A DNA stretch of 64,000 nt, from assembly GCA_022786605.1 (NCBI GenBank), contig JALFWW010000024.1:35560-99559 (forward strand), written 5' to 3'. Shown piece by piece: positions 51,282-60,440 of the stretch (positions within the stretch are counted from its first letter, which is position 1; every line of letters starts with the position of its first letter). Position numbers and translations under genes: made by a program. This stretch comes from Clostridia bacterium. Its GTDB lineage: Bacteria > Bacillota > Clostridia > Lachnospirales > Anaerotignaceae. Under the pieces are notes generated by a model. That model made no database searches. It saw nothing but the letters and a program-made list of their open reading frames with translations, and was not told the origin of the DNA.

Positions 51282-52676
51282 ATGCTGCAGCAGGCAAATT
51301 TTCTGGATGACATCATTGCTGCCATCTCCACACCACTGGGCAGCGGCGGCATCGGCATCGTCCGCATGAGTGGGAAGGGCTGTATTCCTTTGGCGGACAC
51401 CATTTTCCAGGGCAAAAAGAAACTGACGGAAAAATCCAGCCACACCCTTTCCTATGGAAAGATCACCGACGGTCCTGATGGGGAAGTCATTGATGAAGTG
51501 CTGGTTTCTGTTATGAAAGCCCCTCATACCTATACAAAAGAAGACATTGTGGAAATCAACTGTCACGGAGGCTTTCTGGTGACCCAGCGTGTTCTTCAGG
51601 CACTCCTCAACGCCGGCGCCAGACTGGCAGAACCCGGTGAATTCACAAAACGCAGCTTCCTCAACGGCCGCATGGACCTGACACAGGCGGAAGCTGTCAT
51701 TGACCTGATCCATTCCAAAACAGAACTGTCCCGTCAGGCGGCGGTGAATCAGCTGGAAGGCAGACTGAAAACGGAAGTCCGCCAGATGCGTCAGGAAATC
51801 ATTGACATGATCGCTTCCATCGAAGCTGTCATTGACTATCCCGACTATGACATCGAAGAAGAAACTTATGATTCCATGGAGCAGGGGGCGAAGAAACTCC
51901 TTGCCCGTATGGAAAAACTCCTTGCAGGGGCAGACAGAGGCAAAATCCTCCGGGAAGGCTTGCAGACCGTTATCGTTGGGAAACCAAATGTAGGCAAATC
52001 CTCTCTCCTGAACTGGTTCTTAGAGGAAGACCGCGCCATCGTCACAGACATTCCCGGTACCACCCGTGATACCGTGGAAGAATATATCAATATTGACGGC
52101 ATTCCCGTGAAAATCGTAGACACCGCTGGTATCCGTGAAACAGGGGACGTGGTGGAAAAAATGGGCGTGGAAAAATCCAAGGCTTATGCGGAACAGGCAG
52201 ACCTGATTCTCATGATGCTGGATGCCTCCCGTCCGCTGGAAGCGGAGGACAGAGAGATTTTGTCCTTCATTGATGGAAAACACAGCATCGTTATGCTGAA
52301 TAAATCTGATCTGGAACAGAAACTTTCTCTGGAAGAACTGGAACAGTTCGTGCCAAAGGAACAGATTCTGTTTGTTTCCGTCAAAGAAAACACTGGTTTT
52401 GATGCCCTCATCGACGCCATCAAGACATTGTTCTTCAGCGGTCAGACCGCCACGGCAGATGATGCGCTCTTGGGCAATACCCGTCATAAAAACGCATTGT
52501 ATCAGGCAAAAGAAGCCATGGAACACTGCCTTGTGACCATCAGCACCCGTATGCCCGAGGATTTCATTTCCATGGACTTGCAGGATGCCAGCCGGGCATT
52601 GGGGGAAATCACTGGTGATGTAGCTGATGAGGAGATCATCGACCGTATATTCACCAAATTCTGTTTGGGAAAATAA
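51282..52676 (+). CDS. mnmE: tRNA modification GTPase MnmE
   Basis: 464 residues. An N-terminal formyl-THF-binding domain, a helical domain, an inserted G domain (GKPNVGKS, DIPGTTRD, DTAGI, NKSD) and the catalytic C-terminal FCLGK with the essential cysteine. With MnmG it modifies wobble uridines of tRNA. AAAGGGG precedes the ATG. Confidence 0.98.
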   Translation: MLQQANFLDDIIAAISTPLGSGGIGIVRMSGKGCIPLADTIFQGKKKLTEKSSHTLSYGKITDGPDGEVIDEVLVSVMKAPHTYTKEDIVEINCHGGFLVTQRVLQALLNAGARLAEPGEFTKRSFLNGRMDLTQAEAVIDLIHSKTELSRQAAVNQLEGRLKTEVRQMRQEIIDMIASIEAVIDYPDYDIEEETYDSMEQGAKKLLARMEKLLAGADRGKILREGLQTVIVGKPNVGKSSLLNWFLEEDRAIVTDIPGTTRDTVEEYINIDGIPVKIVDTAGIRETGDVVEKMGVEKSKAYAEQADLILMMLDASRPLEAEDREILSFIDGKHSIVMLNKSDLEQKLSLEELEQFVPKEQILFVSVKENTGFDALIDAIKTLFFSGQTATADDALLGNTRHKNALYQAKEAMEHCLVTISTRMPEDFISMDLQDASRALGEITGDVADEEIIDRIFTKFCLGK

Positions 52677-52696
52677 AAGAAAGAAGGTAGAAACAT

Positions 52697-54085
52697 ATGA
52701 ACCCATCTGGACAGGATAACGTACTGGGTACGGCAGACGTCAAGACATTATTAAGACAGCTGGCCATCCCTGCCATCACCGCGCAGGTGGTCAACGTCCT
52801 TTATAATGTGGTTGACCGTATGTATATCGGGCATATTCCTGACATTGGGGCATTGGCATTAACAGGGGTAGGGGTCTGCATGCCCATCATCATGCTCATC
52901 ACAGCCTTCGCGGCGCTGGTGAGCATGGGCAGCGCCCCCCGTGCTTCCGTACTCATGGGGAGAGGCAACAACGAAGAAGCACATTATACATTGGGCAACA
53001 GCTTTATCATGCTCATCATCATCGCATTGGTGCTGACGGTATTTTTCCGCAGATTTGCGGAGCCGATTTTGATGGCATTCGGCGCCAGTGAAAACACCAT
53101 CGGCTATGCCATGGACTATATGCGCATTTATACGCTGGGTACCATTTTCGTGCAGTTCGCTCTGGGTCTGAATGCTTTTATCACCGCCCAGGGCTTTGCC
53201 AAAATCAGTATGGCCACCGTTGTGATCGGCGCGGTCATCAATATCGTTCTGGACCCTATTTTCATTTTCGGTTTCCATATGGGCGTGAAAGGTGCGGCTC
53301 TTGCTACCATCATTTCTCAGGCGGTTTCCGCTATTTGGGTACTGCGTTTTTTGACAGGGAAGAAAACCATACTGAAATTACAGAAAAAATATTTCCGCCT
53401 CCGTGGCTCCGTAGTGGGGCCTTGTCTGCTGCTGGGCATGTCCCCCTTTATCATGCAGGCAACGGAAAGCGCCATCAGCGTTTGCTTCAACTCCTCCCTG
53501 TATCGTTACGGCGGGGATATTGCCGTTGGCGCCATGAGTATTTTGACCAGCATCATGCAGTTTTCCATGCTGCCTTTGCAGGGCTTTACCCAGGGGGCAC
53601 AGCCCATTACAGGGTATAATTTCGGCGCCGGTAACGCGGATCGTGTGCGCCAGACCTTTCGTTTGCTGCTGCGGTATTGCCTGACCTATTCTCTGATATT
53701 ATGGGCAATCTGCATGGTGGTTCCTCGTCTGATTCCGTCTATGTTTACGGGGGATGAACAGCTCCTGACTTATACGGCTTGGGCACTGCGGCATTATATG
53801 GCGCTCTCTGGCATTTTCGGCATCCAGATCGCCTGCCAGCAGACATTTATCGCCATCGGCAACGCCAAAACATCCCTGTTCTTGGCAGTTTACAGGAAAA
53901 TTATCCTGCTCATTCCTTTGATTTATATTTTGCCTGCCATTCTGGAGCAGAAAGACAGAGCCGTTTTTCTGGCGGAACCTGTGGCAGACTTTATCGCTGT
54001 GACCACCACAGCCATCATGTTCGCTTACCAGTTTAGAAACGCCATGAAAAAACTGGAGGCAGGCAAAAAGCCCGCAGAGGCGTAA
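52697..54085 (+). CDS. MATE-family multidrug/Na+ or H+ antiporter
   Basis: 462 residues, twelve helices in two homologous halves (QLAIPAITAQVVNVLYNVVDRMYIG; later GPCLLLGMSPFIMQATESAISVC). PLQGFTQGAQPITGYNFGA is the typical MATE motif. It lies 20 bases after mnmE and before mnmG, two genes that are normally adjacent, so it is a local insertion carried in the mnmE transcript. Exported compound unknown. Confidence 0.93.
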   Translation: MNPSGQDNVLGTADVKTLLRQLAIPAITAQVVNVLYNVVDRMYIGHIPDIGALALTGVGVCMPIIMLITAFAALVSMGSAPRASVLMGRGNNEEAHYTLGNSFIMLIIIALVLTVFFRRFAEPILMAFGASENTIGYAMDYMRIYTLGTIFVQFALGLNAFITAQGFAKISMATVVIGAVINIVLDPIFIFGFHMGVKGAALATIISQAVSAIWVLRFLTGKKTILKLQKKYFRLRGSVVGPCLLLGMSPFIMQATESAISVCFNSSLYRYGGDIAVGAMSILTSIMQFSMLPLQGFTQGAQPITGYNFGAGNADRVRQTFRLLLRYCLTYSLILWAICMVVPRLIPSMFTGDEQLLTYTAWALRHYMALSGIFGIQIACQQTFIAIGNAKTSLFLAVYRKIILLIPLIYILPAILEQKDRAVFLAEPVADFIAVTTTAIMFAYQFRNAMKKLEAGKKPAEA

Positions 54086-54100
54086 AATATGTTTTTTTTG

Positions 54101-54141
54101 GAGAAACCCTCGAAAATCCTTGCATTCCGGGGGTTTTTCTC
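54101..54141 (+). terminator. terminator between the MATE gene and mnmG
   Basis: GAGAAACCC pairs with GGG(TT)TTTCTC across a 20-base loop. A TACAAT hexamer just after could be the -10 of mnmG. Confidence 0.6.
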
Positions 54142-54206
54142 ATAAAATGGTACAATGGAAATCCATGTGGAAGTAAATAAACTCCAAATAGAGGTGAAAA
54201 TAGATC

Positions 54207-56087
54207 ATGTACGAAGCAGAAACCATAGATATTGCCGTTGTGGGCGGCGGTCACGCGGGCTGTGAGGCGGCATTGGCGGCAGCCAGACTGGGCATGGAAA
54301 CGGTGCTGTTTGCCATCAGTCTGGACAGTATCGCCATGATGCCCTGTAACCCCTCCATCGGCGGCAGCTCCAAAGGCCATCTTGTCCGTGAAATCGACGC
54401 ATTAGGCGGCGAAATGGGCAGGAATATCGATAAGACCTATATCCAGACCAAAATGCTGAATACAGGCAAAGGTCCTGCCGTGTATTCTCTGCGGGCACAG
54501 GCGGACAAAACAAGATACCACGAGGAAATGAAACATACCTTGGAGAAAACCCCTCATCTGCGCATCAAGCAGGCGGAAATCTCTGAAATCCTCATGGAAG
54601 ATAACAAAGTCACAGGCGTTGTTACTACCAGCGGCGCCATTTACCGCTGTAAAGCGGCTGTCCTCTGCATGGGCACCTATATGAAAAGCCGCTGCCTCAC
54701 AGGGGACTGCATCACCGAAAGCGGTCCCAATAACCTGATGCCTGCTACAAAACTGAGCCAAAACCTGCTGGATATGGGCATCCGTCTGTTCCGTTTCAAA
54801 ACAGGCACCCCTGCCCGTATGAACCGGAACTCTCTGGACTTCAGCAAAATGCAGCCCCAGTACGGTGATTCTGACATCGTGCCTTTTTCCTTTGAAAACA
54901 CACCGGAAGGTATCGCCAGAGAACAGGATTTGTGCTGGCTCACTTACACCAACGAAAAGACCCATCAGGTCATTCGGGATAATCTCCATCGTTCTCCCTT
55001 GTTTGGCGGCTTGATCGAAGGCACAGGCCCCCGTTATTGCCCTTCCATTGAGGACAAGGTGGTGCGTTTTGCCGATAAGGAACGCCATCAGCTGTTCGTA
55101 GAGCCCGAAGGGGAAAACACTGAGGAAATGTATATTCAGGGGATGTCCTCCTCTTTGCCGGAGGATGTGCAGATTGCCATGTACCGCACCATTCCTGGGC
55201 TGGAAAACTGCGAAATCACCCGTTTTGCATATGCCATCGAGTATGACTGTATCGACGCCACCCAGCTGAAGCTTTCTCTGGAGTTTAAGGACTATCATGG
55301 TCTTTTTTCCGCTGGTCAGTTCAATGGCTCCTCCGGCTACGAAGAAGCGGCCGCACAGGGGCTTATGGGCGGCATCAACGCCGTTCGTTATATCCAGCAG
55401 AAAGACCCCATCATCTTGCAGCGTTCCGACGGTTATATTGGCGTTCTCATCGATGACCTCATCAGCAAAGGCAGCAAAGAGCCTTACCGTATGATGACAT
55501 CCCGTGCGGAATTCCGTCTGCTCCTCCGTCAGGATAACGCCGACCAGCGTCTGACTCCCATGGGTCATGAAATCGGTTTGATTTCTGATGAACGCTACGA
55601 AGCATTGCTGGAAAAAGAACGCCAGACTGGGGAAGAAATCGAAAGGGTAAAAGTCCTGACCATCACCCCTGCCAAAGAAACACTGGAACTGTTGGAACAG
55701 TACGGCAGTACCCCCATCAAGTCCGGCGTGAAACTGGCAGACCTCATCAAACGTCCCGAACTGGATTATGAAAAACTGGCGCCTTTGGATCAGGAACGCC
55801 CCGAACTGCCTGCCCCAGTACGGGAACAGGTGAATATCCAGATCAAATACGAAGGCTATATTAGCCAGCAGCTGAAACAGGTGGAACAGTTCAAAAAACT
55901 GGAAAACCGTCTGCTGCCGGAAGATTTGGACTACGAAACCATTCAGGGTCTCCGTCTGGAAGCCCGTCAAAAACTCAATGCCATTCGTCCCCGTTCCATG
56001 GGTCACGCTTCCCGTATCACAGGCGTTTCCCCGGCGGACATCTCCGTTCTGCTTATTTATATGGAACAGCAGAAACGCAATGGCTGA
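54207..56087 (+). CDS. mnmG: tRNA uridine 5-carboxymethylaminomethyl modification enzyme MnmG (GidA)
   Basis: 626 residues, full length. FAD-binding dinucleotide motif [19 protein letters not shown] at the N-terminus, [11 protein letters not shown]-binding insertion, and a C-terminal helical MnmE-binding domain ([37 protein letters not shown]). AGAGGTG precedes the ATG. Confidence 0.98.
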   Translation: MYEAETIDIAVVGGGHAGCEAALAAARLGMETVLFAISLDSIAMMPCNPSIGGSSKGHLVREIDALGGEMGRNIDKTYIQTKMLNTGKGPAVYSLRAQADKTRYHEEMKHTLEKTPHLRIKQAEISEILMEDNKVTGVVTTSGAIYRCKAAVLCMGTYMKSRCLTGDCITESGPNNLMPATKLSQNLLDMGIRLFRFKTGTPARMNRNSLDFSKMQPQYGDSDIVPFSFENTPEGIAREQDLCWLTYTNEKTHQVIRDNLHRSPLFGGLIEGTGPRYCPSIEDKVVRFADKERHQLFVEPEGENTEEMYIQGMSSSLPEDVQIAMYRTIPGLENCEITRFAYAIEYDCIDATQLKLSLEFKDYHGLFSAGQFNGSSGYEEAAAQGLMGGINAVRYIQQKDPIILQRSDGYIGVLIDDLISKGSKEPYRMMTSRAEFRLLLRQDNADQRLTPMGHEIGLISDERYEALLEKERQTGEEIERVKVLTITPAKETLELLEQYGSTPIKSGVKLADLIKRPELDYEKLAPLDQERPELPAPVREQVNIQIKYEGYISQQLKQVEQFKKLENRLLPEDLDYETIQGLRLEARQKLNAIRPRSMGHASRITGVSPADISVLLIYMEQQKRNG

Positions 56088-56109
56088 GAAATGAAGGAGG
56101 GGAAGAAAT

Positions 56110-56547
56110 ATGTTCTTTCTTTCATGGAACGGCAAACCCATGCCGAAACCACAGGGCAGGAAACTGTTTCTGCCCGTCAATCATAAAGCCTTTCGGCTGG
56201 AGGATGCGGTGCTTTCCGCCCGGAAATCCCCGTTTTTCTCTCTGGTCAGCCCAAAAGGCACACTCCTTGCCTTTCTCCACGCTCTGAAGCAGGAGGGTGC
56301 AGAGGAAGCGAGAGGGTATCTGTCCAGCGCCATCAGCGGTGCGGACTTGGAAGAAATCAAAGGGGTTTTTGCCCATGCGGAAAAATACCGCTTTTTCGTG
56401 AAGGAAACAGGGGAGCGTATGCGTACTCTGTCCTTGGCGGCGGCGGGAGAAAAGGAAGTCATTTCCGTCGGCATGGTGGCAGAGCCTGACGACTTTGGCA
56501 AATGGAAAATCTATTGTATCGAAAAGGAGCAGACTTATGGAGCATAA
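56110..56547 (+). CDS. protein of unknown function between mnmG and rsmG
   Basis: 145 residues, soluble and basic at the N-terminus (MFFLSWNGKPMPKPQGRKLFL). No family recognised. GGAGGGGAAG is before the ATG. The last 11 bases overlap rsmG, so it is cotranscribed and translationally coupled with it. The gene neighbourhood suggests a lineage-specific addition to the mnmG-rsmG operon. Confidence 0.65.
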   Translation: MFFLSWNGKPMPKPQGRKLFLPVNHKAFRLEDAVLSARKSPFFSLVSPKGTLLAFLHALKQEGAEEARGYLSSAISGADLEEIKGVFAHAEKYRFFVKETGERMRTLSLAAAGEKEVISVGMVAEPDDFGKWKIYCIEKEQTYGA

Positions 56548-57256
56548 GGTATTGTTACAGGAAAGCTGTGAAAAAATGGGCGTGCGCCTCACAGAAGAAA
56601 TGGCATCACAGTTTATGACATATCTGTCCCTGCTGCTGGAATGGAATGAGAAAATGAACCTCACCGCCATTACAGACAAAAAAGACGTGGTGCAGAAACA
56701 CTTTGTGGATTGCCTGAGCATCCTGCCCCATTTGTCATTGACCGGACAGGAAAAGATCATCGACGTGGGCACAGGGGCAGGATTCCCCGGCATTCCTGTG
56801 AAAATCGCCTGTCCAGATGTGGAAATGACCCTGCTGGATTCTTTGCAGAAACGTATCGGCTTTCTGGAAGAAGTGGGCAGCCAGCTGCATCTTTCCGGCG
56901 TGCATTATGTCCATAGCCGTGCGGAGGACGGCGGTCAGAACCCCGATTATCGGGAACAGTTCGACCTGTGCGTATCCAGAGCTGTGGCAAATCTGGCAGT
57001 CCTGGCGGAATTCTGCCTGCCTTTCGTGAAAGTGGGCGGCAGACTGGCGGCACTGAAAGGTCCCGATGCCCTGAGAGAAATGGATGAAGCCCAAGGTGCC
57101 CTGAAAAAACTGGGGGGTAAAGTGGCAGAAGTCATTGATGTGGAAATCCCTTTCACAGACTTACAGCATAAACTGGTCATCATCGAAAAGACTGCCTCCA
57201 CACCCAAGGCATATCCCAGAAAAGCAGGAAAAATCAATAAAAATCCACTGAAATAA
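56537..57256 (+). CDS. rsmG: 16S rRNA (guanine-527-N7)-methyltransferase RsmG (GidB)
   Basis: 239 residues. Class I SAM site IIDVGTGAGFPGIPVKIACP and the RsmG-specific NLTAITD and CVSRAVANLAVLAEFCLP. The ATG at 56537 follows AAGGAGC. The C-terminus is basic (KAYPRKAGKINKNPLK). Loss of this gene gives low-level streptomycin resistance in other bacteria. Confidence 0.97.
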   Translation: MEHKVLLQESCEKMGVRLTEEMASQFMTYLSLLLEWNEKMNLTAITDKKDVVQKHFVDCLSILPHLSLTGQEKIIDVGTGAGFPGIPVKIACPDVEMTLLDSLQKRIGFLEEVGSQLHLSGVHYVHSRAEDGGQNPDYREQFDLCVSRAVANLAVLAEFCLPFVKVGGRLAALKGPDALREMDEAQGALKKLGGKVAEVIDVEIPFTDLQHKLVIIEKTASTPKAYPRKAGKINKNPLK

Positions 57257-57297
57257 GAAAATGCAAGTAGAAAATTAGAATGAAACTTTTTAAGAAC

Positions 57298-57517
57298 GCG
57301 GAAGGGTTTGGGGAACAAAGAGTTCCCCAAATGGAATCCGCAGTCGAAATTCACTTCCGACGAGGAAAAGCAGGAATTTCAAGTCGATGGAATTCCTGCT
57401 TTATACTTCTGTCTATTCATCAAAGGCTTGAATGAAATGAGCCTTTGATGACAGGGGGTCGACTTTTTCGGCACCCTGTGAAAAAAGCAGACTTTCTGTC
57501 GAGAGTCTGCTTTTTTT
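57298..57517 (+). ncRNA. array of five consecutive hairpins between rsmG and noc (candidate structured RNA; the last is a terminator)
   Basis: H1: TTTGGGGAAC (57307-57316) with GTTCCCCAAA (57322-57331), extended by GCGGA/TCCGC. H2: AAAGCAGGAATT (57367-57378) with AATTCCTGCTTT (57391-57402). H3: TCATCAAAGGCT (57417-57428) with AGCCTTTGATGA (57440-57451). H4: CAGGG (57452-57456) with CCCTG (57474-57478). H5: AAAGCAGACT with AGTCTGCTTT and T, an intrinsic terminator. Ten- to twelve-bp perfect stems in sequence are more than termination needs. Confidence 0.6.
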
Positions 57518-57642
57518 GTTGTACGGTTTTTGGGGATGGGAAATCCTTCTGTGCTAAAATGTGGAAAAAGGGAGTTTGCCGCTGTCTGGAACAGAAAAAA
57601 ACCCCTTTTTACAGACTTTGGCAGAACAGAAGGAGTGTTTGT

Positions 57643-58473
57643 ATGGAAGTATTGAAATTTCCCGAAATGCGGTTGAAAAAAGATGCGGTGGTATACCAGA
57701 TTCCCATAGAAAAAATTCGTTCCAATCCCTATCAGCCCCGACGCTATTTCCAGCGGGCGGCTTTGGAGGAACTTTCCGCCTCCATCCGAGAGTATGGCAT
57801 CTTGCAGCCTTTGACGGTGCGGAAAATGAGCGGCGGTTCTTATGAGTTGGTAGCGGGGGAGCGCAGGCTTCGGGCTGCGGAATTGGCAGGGCTGGAAACA
57901 GTACCTTGTCTATTGGTGCAGGTCAATGAGTATGACAGCGCTATGCTGGCGTTGCTGGAGAATATCCAGCGGCAGAATTTGTCTTTTCTGGAGGAGGCGG
58001 AAGGGTATCGGAATTTGATGGAGGATTATGGTCTGACACAGGAAGAATTGGCGGCAAAGCTGTCCAAAAGCCAGTCTTTCATCGCCAATAAACTGCGGAT
58101 ACTGAAGCTGGAAGACCCTCTGAAGCGGCTTTTGGTGGAAAACAACTTCACGGAACGTCACGCCCGCGCTCTGCTGAAACTGCCCGATGAAGAAACCAGA
58201 ACGGTGGTGCTGGAGCAGATGATTCGGGAGGAACTAAACGTCCGTAAGACAGAAGAATTGGTGGCGGATACCTTGGAAAAAATGCGCGCCAAAGCCATGG
58301 CGGAGAAACAGGAGCAAAAAGAAAAACGTTGTGTCACGGATTTCCGCCTGTTCACCAACACCATCAAGCAGTCTGTGGAGGTCATCCGCCGGGCTGGGGT
58401 GGATGTGGTCTATGAGGATGAGGAGCAGGAAGATGGTTGCCAGATCACCATTCGGATTCGGAAGAAAGAGTAA
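57643..58473 (+). CDS. noc: ParB-family nucleoid occlusion protein Noc
   Basis: 276 residues. ParB CTPase domain (IRSNPYQPRRYFQRAALEELSASI, GERRLRAAELAGL), HTH domain (LTQEELAAKLSKSQSFIANKLRIL) and a C-terminal dimerisation segment. Position directly after rsmG and lack of a neighbouring parA favour Noc over ParB/Spo0J, though the two are close paralogues. AAGGAGTG precedes the ATG at 57643. Confidence 0.88.
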   Translation: MEVLKFPEMRLKKDAVVYQIPIEKIRSNPYQPRRYFQRAALEELSASIREYGILQPLTVRKMSGGSYELVAGERRLRAAELAGLETVPCLLVQVNEYDSAMLALLENIQRQNLSFLEEAEGYRNLMEDYGLTQEELAAKLSKSQSFIANKLRILKLEDPLKRLLVENNFTERHARALLKLPDEETRTVVLEQMIREELNVRKTEELVADTLEKMRAKAMAEKQEQKEKRCVTDFRLFTNTIKQSVEVIRRAGVDVVYEDEEQEDGCQITIRIRKKE

Positions 58474-58909
58474 TAGGGAAAAGCTCTAAGCCGCTGTTTT
58501 TGGCACAGCGCATGGTGTAAGCGGTGCCGCCTGTTTCTTTTTCCAGATAATAAATGATGCCATGGCTTTGGCTGACCATATAGCGGTTCCGGGCATAAAA
58601 ACAGCCGGAGTAGTAGGTTTCAGACAGATATGTTATGCGGTCAGCCTTTGCCGTTACTTTTTTCCACATGGGCGGCAAATACCTATAGGGAAAAACAATT
58701 TCCAATTGGATTTCGGGACAGGTATTTTGGTATGTTAAAAGGGTTTTTGCCGCCAAAAAGTCAAATCCCACTGCGCCGCCGCAGAGAAAACGTCGATACC
58801 TTTTTTCGATGCAGTCAGAAATGATTCTATTTAGTTCTTTTTCCAGAAGGGGTATCTTTTCGGGGCATACTTCTCTGTGTCCGGAAAAACAGCATGTTTT
58901 TGTGTTCAA
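58445..58909 (-). CDS. SLOG/DUF1273 (YpsA-like) family protein
   Basis: 154 residues. TCCFSGHRE at the N-terminus and FLCGGAVGFDFLAAKTLL form the Rossmann-like SLOG ligand-binding fold. SLOG proteins bind nucleotide-derived ligands, and some act in stress, division or defence. I prefer the TTG start at 58909, six bases after GAGGTG, over the ATG at 58915 that abuts it. Its 3' end overlaps the convergent noc gene by 29 bases. It diverges from an XRE regulator across a symmetric promoter-operator. Confidence 0.78.
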   Translation of the reverse strand: MNTKTCCFSGHREVCPEKIPLLEKELNRIISDCIEKRYRRFLCGGAVGFDFLAAKTLLTYQNTCPEIQLEIVFPYRYLPPMWKKVTAKADRITYLSETYYSGCFYARNRYMVSQSHGIIYYLEKETGGTAYTMRCAKNSGLELFPITLSSESEW

Positions 58910-58927
58910 TGACATCACCTCATTTTC

Positions 58928-58968
58928 CATTATAACCATTGATATGGCAATGGGGAATGGTTATAATG
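58928..58968. promoter_or_regulatory. symmetric divergent promoter-operator of the SLOG and XRE genes
   Basis: CATTATAACCATT (58928-58940), 15 bases, AATGGTTATAATG (58956-58968): perfect 13-bp arms. On the plus strand TTGATA (58939-58944), 17 bases and TATAAT (58962-58967) form a strong promoter for the XRE gene. On the minus strand the other arm gives TATAAT at 58929-58934 for the SLOG gene. A dimeric repressor here would control both genes. Confidence 0.7.
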
Positions 58969-59011
58969 AAATCATACAGATTTTGAAATAACAGTGCAAG
59001 AGGTGAAGCAT

Positions 59012-59263
59012 ATGGAAGAAAAGTCCATTTTGATACAGCGGAAATACGGTGCTGTCCGTCTGCGTCTGGCAGAAATCATGGACAGCCGTGGCATGACCCG
59101 CAACCAACTGAGCCGCTTGACAGGCACCCGCTATGAAGTCATCCACAAGTGGTATAGCGGCAAGGTGGAAAAACTGGATCTGGATGTTTTGGCACGGATT
59201 TGTTATGTGCTGGATTGTGAAGTTTCTGACCTGTTGGTCTATGAGGAAGCGGAAGAAGAATAA
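59012..59263 (+). CDS. XRE/Cro-type helix-turn-helix regulator
   Basis: 83 residues, a single HTH of the YozG type (LAEIMDSRGMTRNQLSRLTGTRYEVIHKWYSGKVEKLDLDVLARICYVLDCEVSDLL) with an acidic tail. The ATG at 59012 follows AGAGGTG. Divergent from the SLOG gene and probably the protein that binds the symmetric operator between them. Confidence 0.9.
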   Translation: MEEKSILIQRKYGAVRLRLAEIMDSRGMTRNQLSRLTGTRYEVIHKWYSGKVEKLDLDVLARICYVLDCEVSDLLVYEEAEEE

Positions 59264-59266
59264 AAA

Positions 59267-59309
59267 GTAAGCCGGTATATTTTCATGGGAAAATGCCGGC
59301 TTTTTTTGT
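59267..59309 (+). terminator. terminator after the XRE gene
   Basis: AAGCCGG pairs with CCGGCTT, with TATATTTTC/GGAAAATG partly paired inside, then seven T. Confidence 0.8.
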
Positions 59310-59341
59310 TCGTTTTCTTCAAAGAATATGAAGTTTTTTAT

Positions 59342-59887
59342 TTACATAATATCAATAAAATAATATTTCATACCTGGTTGAGTTTTGATGTCATGCCAGT
59401 GTATGTGATATGTTCCTTGTACAAAGAGTAATTCTTTTTTTGTTCCTGTTGGTTTTTCTACAGAACCATGCAGCACTTCTTGACAGCGGAAATAGCCATA
59501 AATGCCATCTTGTTTTTTACCTGTGTAGAAGTTTTTATCCTTTACAATGCAAAGGCAGTATGTATGGGTAAAGCCATTTGTTTTCAGTTCCTCCATAAAG
59601 CATAAATCTTTGATGAATGAAAACATTTGCTCTGGATACTGCCCGTTTAAAGGAAATTTCAATTCTATAGCCATTTTTTCTTGTTCGTTATAGACAACAA
59701 TATCAATTTCGTGTTTTGTAGTCGAATCTATACCGAAAAATTTTGTGTTTCTTTCAAATTGTATCCGATGGTTCGGAAAATGATTTCTCAAATAAATACC
59801 CAGTTCATGTTGTAAACTGAATTCGTTATAAATTTCAATGGAACCATTTTCCACTTGCCCTAAAAATGCCAAGATTGCTTTTTTCAT
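59342..59887 (-). CDS. PD-(D/E)XK nuclease-fold-like protein of unknown function
   Basis: 181 residues. HEIDIVVYNEQEKMAIELKFP gives the D-x(12)-E-x-K active-site pattern of the restriction-endonuclease-like fold, with an upstream acidic helix (SIEIYNEFSLQHELGIYL). The gene is visibly more AT-rich than its neighbours and uses AT-ending codons, suggesting recent transfer. The ATG at 59887 follows AGGTG. No methylase or partner gene is adjacent, so restriction cannot be claimed. Substrate unknown. Confidence 0.65.
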   Translation of the reverse strand: MKKAILAFLGQVENGSIEIYNEFSLQHELGIYLRNHFPNHRIQFERNTKFFGIDSTTKHEIDIVVYNEQEKMAIELKFPLNGQYPEQMFSFIKDLCFMEELKTNGFTHTYCLCIVKDKNFYTGKKQDGIYGYFRCQEVLHGSVEKPTGTKKELLFVQGTYHIHWHDIKTQPGMKYYFIDIM

Positions 59888-59936
59888 GTTTGTTATCACC
59901 TATTAGAGAATATACGAATGAAAAAGGGCGTTATCA

Positions 59937-60419
59937 TCAGATAGGACTGTCGAAAGTCTGATGCAGCTTCATATAGGAAGCGGAAGCTGTTGCCGCCAGA
60001 ATGTCATCACGTTCCAGCCATGCTTCCGCTGTCATGCTGTGGATGGTTTTTCCCAGATGGGACATTTGTACTTTGTAGTGGATCACATCATTGGGCATGA
60101 CCGGTTTCAGGAATGTGGTATTGATGGTGACAGTGGAAACCATATGCTGTTTTGCGAAATAATGGGACAGCAGACCAAAGGACACGTCAAAGTTTGTTGC
60201 CATGATGCCGCCGTGGAGCCCTTTTTCCGGGTTCAGCTGCCAGTCTTCTACAGTAAAGGCAAATTCTGCGGATTTTTCTTCAAAATTGCATGTGACCAGT
60301 CTGGGTTTGAGCAGTTTCAAAACGCTGTCCTTCACCAGTGGAAATTCCGGGTCAGAAAGCTGACTGAACCATGCTTCCATATTCTCCTGTGAGGAGGTTT
60401 CTTCACTTAAGTAGATCAT
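59937..60419 (-). CDS. hotdog-fold thioesterase, PaaI-like (paralogue 1)
   Basis: 160 residues. LHGGIMATNFDVSFGLLSHY holds the HGG motif and the long central helix of PaaI/YbgC-type acyl-CoA thioesterases, followed by strands TVTINTTFLKP and YKVQMSHLGKTIHSMTAEAW. It is followed upstream by a same-sized relative. Acyl substrate unknown. Confidence 0.85.
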   Translation of the reverse strand: MIYLSEETSSQENMEAWFSQLSDPEFPLVKDSVLKLLKPRLVTCNFEEKSAEFAFTVEDWQLNPEKGLHGGIMATNFDVSFGLLSHYFAKQHMVSTVTINTTFLKPVMPNDVIHYKVQMSHLGKTIHSMTAEAWLERDDILAATASASYMKLHQTFDSPI

Positions 60420-60440
60420 AGGGTGATTCCTTTCTTTTGT

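Noticed and set aside
57655..57672. Noc-binding site at the start of noc (ATTTCCCGAAAT)
   Set aside because: It lacks the central CCCGGG symmetry of the known site and is explained by codons for Lys-Phe-Pro-Glu.
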